Assembly: GCA_049516635.1 (NCBI GenBank)
Contig: JBEKSX010000037.1
Location: 1 to 26,456, forward strand
Length of the DNA stretch: 26,456 nucleotides
Direction: 5' to 3'
Source of the DNA: JBEKSX01 sp049516635
GTDB taxonomy: Bacteria > Bacteroidota > Ignavibacteria > Tepidaquicellales > OLB5
Shown: positions 24,570 to 26,456 of the stretch, piece after piece
Position numbering within the stretch: the first letter of the stretch is position 1
Layout of the letters: each line of letters begins with the position of its first letter
The notes under the pieces: model-generated
The model's input: only the letters and a program-made list of their open reading frames with translations
Database searches by the model: none
Told to the model about the DNA's origin: nothing
Translations under genes and position numbers: made by a program

Positions 24570-26456
24570 TGTGTTTCTCTCCTTAACTGAAATATTAATG
24601 AAAATATGCTCCCCCTGTTTAATTTACTTGATACTTCCACTCTACCCTGATGAGAATCCATAATATGTTTTACAAGGGCTAAACCTATTCCGGTTCCGGC
24701 TATATTTTTTGCAGAACTTTCATCCGTTCTGTAAAACTTATCGAAGATATGAGGTAATTCTCCTTCGGGAATGCCGATGCCGCGATCTTTGATACTGATC
24801 CATGCTTCTCCATTCTTCGTTTGCAATGTTATTTCAATATCTTTGTGTTTAGTCGAAAATTTGACAGCATTCGAAAGAAGATTAATAATTGCTTCAATTA
24901 TAGCATCGTTATCTCCTGATATTATCATCTCTTTTTTAGGCAGTTTCACGCTCACCCTGACCTTATTTTTTCTGAACTGATAGTCCATAAGCTGCATCAC
25001 ATAACTTACAATCCCGGTGAGGTTCACGGGTTTGAATTCATATTTTTTTATGCCTCTCTCTATCTTTGAGAAATCCAGTACATTATCTATTAATCTTGTC
25101 AACCTGCTGCTTTCTCCCTGTATGATGTTCAGGTATTCAGATTTTTTTGAAGCGCTTTTTATTTTATTATCAAGGAGAGTTTCTGTAAACATTTGTATTG
25201 AAGTGAGAGGGGTTTTCAATTCATGAGAGACACTGGACACAAAATATGATTTGAGCTGATTAAGCTCCTCCAGCTCTTTTTTTTCGATTTCCTTCTTGAT
25301 GAGCTCTTCCTGAAGCTGAAGCCGTTTTAAAGCTATCGCTGTTTGTGAAGCAAGCACGGTCAGTAGCTTATAATCAGCCTGCGAGTACCTCATCCCTGAA
25401 AGTTTATCCCCGAGAACAAAAGCTCCGAATGAACCTTCAGATTCTATATTGAGCGGAACAACCATATTGATCTTCCATCTCTGCAGAGCTTCGGTTAAAG
25501 ACTGATCAAATTTGATCCCTGGATCGATTTTCTCAGCTGCTGCGAAAGGAAGCGTGAAATCCGAATGTATTTTCTTTAATCTCAGCGCTTGTATATTGTG
25601 AGAAAGTTCATCATAATTGTTTTGAGCAATAACCTTGACCCTGGTACCTGCTCTTTCCCTGATAATAAATCCAATACTTTTCACAGGAATAAGATTTTTG
25701 ATTTCCTGTATAACTAGTTCGCTGAGCTGCGTGAGAGTGCTGCAGTCCTTTATTAAAGAGGTGAAAGAACTTAGTGCTTTTTCAAAATCATATTTTTCCC
25801 TGTAAAAGACCTTATCTACGATTCTTTTGACTTTGATACGAAGCGGGTTGAAGATGAAAGCTATAATAATGGTGGCAAATAGAGGAAGGACTCTTCCGTA
25901 TTCACCGAAGTAATCCTGTGATAAAAGGCCTGCCGCTGATACTACACCAACATAGAATAATATTATTACCACAGATAATATTAAGTATACTATACTGCGG
26001 TTGATGATAACTTCAATATTAAACACATGATATTTGACAACGGAAATGGCGAACGCCACGGGTATTAATATCAAAAATGCAAGAAGGAATTCTTCATTAA
26101 TGAACGGACGAAAGCCTGTAACAGCGGGTATTACCCAAAATAACAGGAAAGGGCTTACACCGGCTATATTACCCCAGAGTATCCATTGGATCTTTCTTTC
26201 ATCAGGTTCGTTTTCGGTTCTCCTGTATCGAACGAAAAGTATCACAGTACCTATGGTCATAGAAATTAGAAGAAGGATCTGAACTACTATCCATAGTTTA
26301 TCATATATAGTTACCCAATAGAAATCGATATATGAGATAGCTTTATATATTATATACGCTAGTATAACCGATATAATAACTGCAGGTATATATATCACAG
26401 GCAGGAGAATTTTTTTGTTCATATGCTTTTCCGGAAATACGATACTGAAATGCAGG
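24566..26456 (-). CDS. Membrane sensor histidine kinase with GAF domain (5' end beyond window)
   Basis: The frame is open to the window edge. The ATG at 26422 is probably internal: the 11 codons before it read LHFSIVFPEKH, fitting the conserved helix end (LHFxxxFPE) seen before YIPA in this kinase family, often behind a PDZ or other periplasmic domain. Counting from that Met, several membrane helices span about 5-200, a GAF domain lies at about 220-365, and a coiled linker at 370-392. HisKA follows with SVSHELKTPLTS (H400), then the ATPase: N-box AIINLLSNAVKFS, G1 KDRGIGIPEGE, F-box FDKFYR and G2 GTGIGLALVKHIM. All catalytic motifs look intact. It overlaps the response regulator by 4 bp. The signal is unknown. 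Confidence 0.92.
   Translation of the reverse strand, partial: LHFSIVFPEKHMNKKILLPVIYIPAVIISVILAYIIYKAISYIDFYWVTIYDKLWIVVQILLLISMTIGTVILFVRYRRTENEPDERKIQWILWGNIAGVSPFLLFWVIPAVTGFRPFINEEFLLAFLILIPVAFAISVVKYHVFNIEVIINRSIVYLILSVVIILFYVGVVSAAGLLSQDYFGEYGRVLPLFATIIIAFIFNPLRIKVKRIVDKVFYREKYDFEKALSSFTSLIKDCSTLTQLSELVIQEIKNLIPVKSIGFIIRERAGTRVKVIAQNNYDELSHNIQALRLKKIHSDFTLPFAAAEKIDPGIKFDQSLTEALQRWKINMVVPLNIESEGSFGAFVLGDKLSGMRYSQADYKLLTVLASQTAIALKRLQLQEELIKKEIEKKELEELNQLKSYFVSSVSHELKTPLTSIQMFTETLLDNKIKSASKKSEYLNIIQGESSRLTRLIDNVLDFSKIERGIKKYEFKPVNLTGIVSYVMQLMDYQFRKNKVRVSVKLPKKEMIISGDNDAIIEAIINLLSNAVKFSTKHKDIEITLQTKNGEAWISIKDRGIGIPEGELPHIFDKFYRTDESSAKNIAGTGIGLALVKHIMDSHQGRVEVSSKLNRGSIFSLIFQLRRETQ

Overview
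The window most resembles a member of the Bacteroidota/Chlorobiota branch, probably Ignavibacteria. Two secreted proteins end in type IX secretion (T9SS) sorting domains whose wording (NYPNPFNPSTTI) is typical of that group. The DNA is moderately AT-rich, Shine-Dalgarno sequences are often weak, and intergenic palindromic repeats are frequent. This assignment is inferred from sequence character, not from any phylogenetic marker. I saw no rRNA, tRNA or CRISPR array.

Layout. (1) 1-3296, minus strand: a two-gene prokaryotic Argonaute defence operon. The upstream gene fuses a SIR2-type NADase-like domain, a RecG/Schlafen-like (DHS-like) middle domain and an APAZ domain. The downstream gene, cut by the window edge, is the start of a short pAgo. 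(2) 3297-4196: about 900 bp without a convincing gene but full of structure: an 81-bp double-hairpin element, three copies of a GTTCTTT-type repeat, two related palindrome-bounded modules sharing AAAAAATGGCGATT, and a REP-like hairpin. (3) 4197-10572, minus strand: a five-gene YejABEF-like peptide importer operon (lipoprotein binding protein, two permeases, two ATPases), with a hairpin after the binding-protein gene and an 80-bp inverted-repeat element between the ATPase genes. (4) 10954-13700: a trypsin-like protease/TPR fusion, convergent with a small HTH protein, then a small lipoprotein. (5) 14092-21670, plus strand: a possible 32-residue membrane peptide, two paralogous eight-repeat SBBP propeller proteins with T9SS tails, a soluble PAS-PAS HisKA_2 histidine kinase, and a MalT-like STAND ATPase with TPR-like repeats but no DNA-binding domain. 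(6) 21742-21966: a broken 3' remnant of a thioredoxin gene. (7) 22031-23737, minus strand: an MFS transporter and a DUF985 cupin. (8) 23889-26456, minus strand: an OmpR-type response regulator and a membrane GAF histidine kinase that runs off the window.

How they work together. In the Argonaute operon, the pAgo with its APAZ partner would sense foreign nucleic acid and switch on the SIR2 domain to deplete NAD; the extra middle domain is the unusual part. The importer operon is a complete, self-contained system. The 14-22 kb cluster couples two exported propeller proteins to a kinase with no response regulator and a STAND protein with no output domain, so its wiring is open. The strongest candidate for something under-described is the SIR2-RecG-like-APAZ/short-pAgo pair, followed by the twin palindromic modules beside it and the propeller/kinase/STAND cluster.
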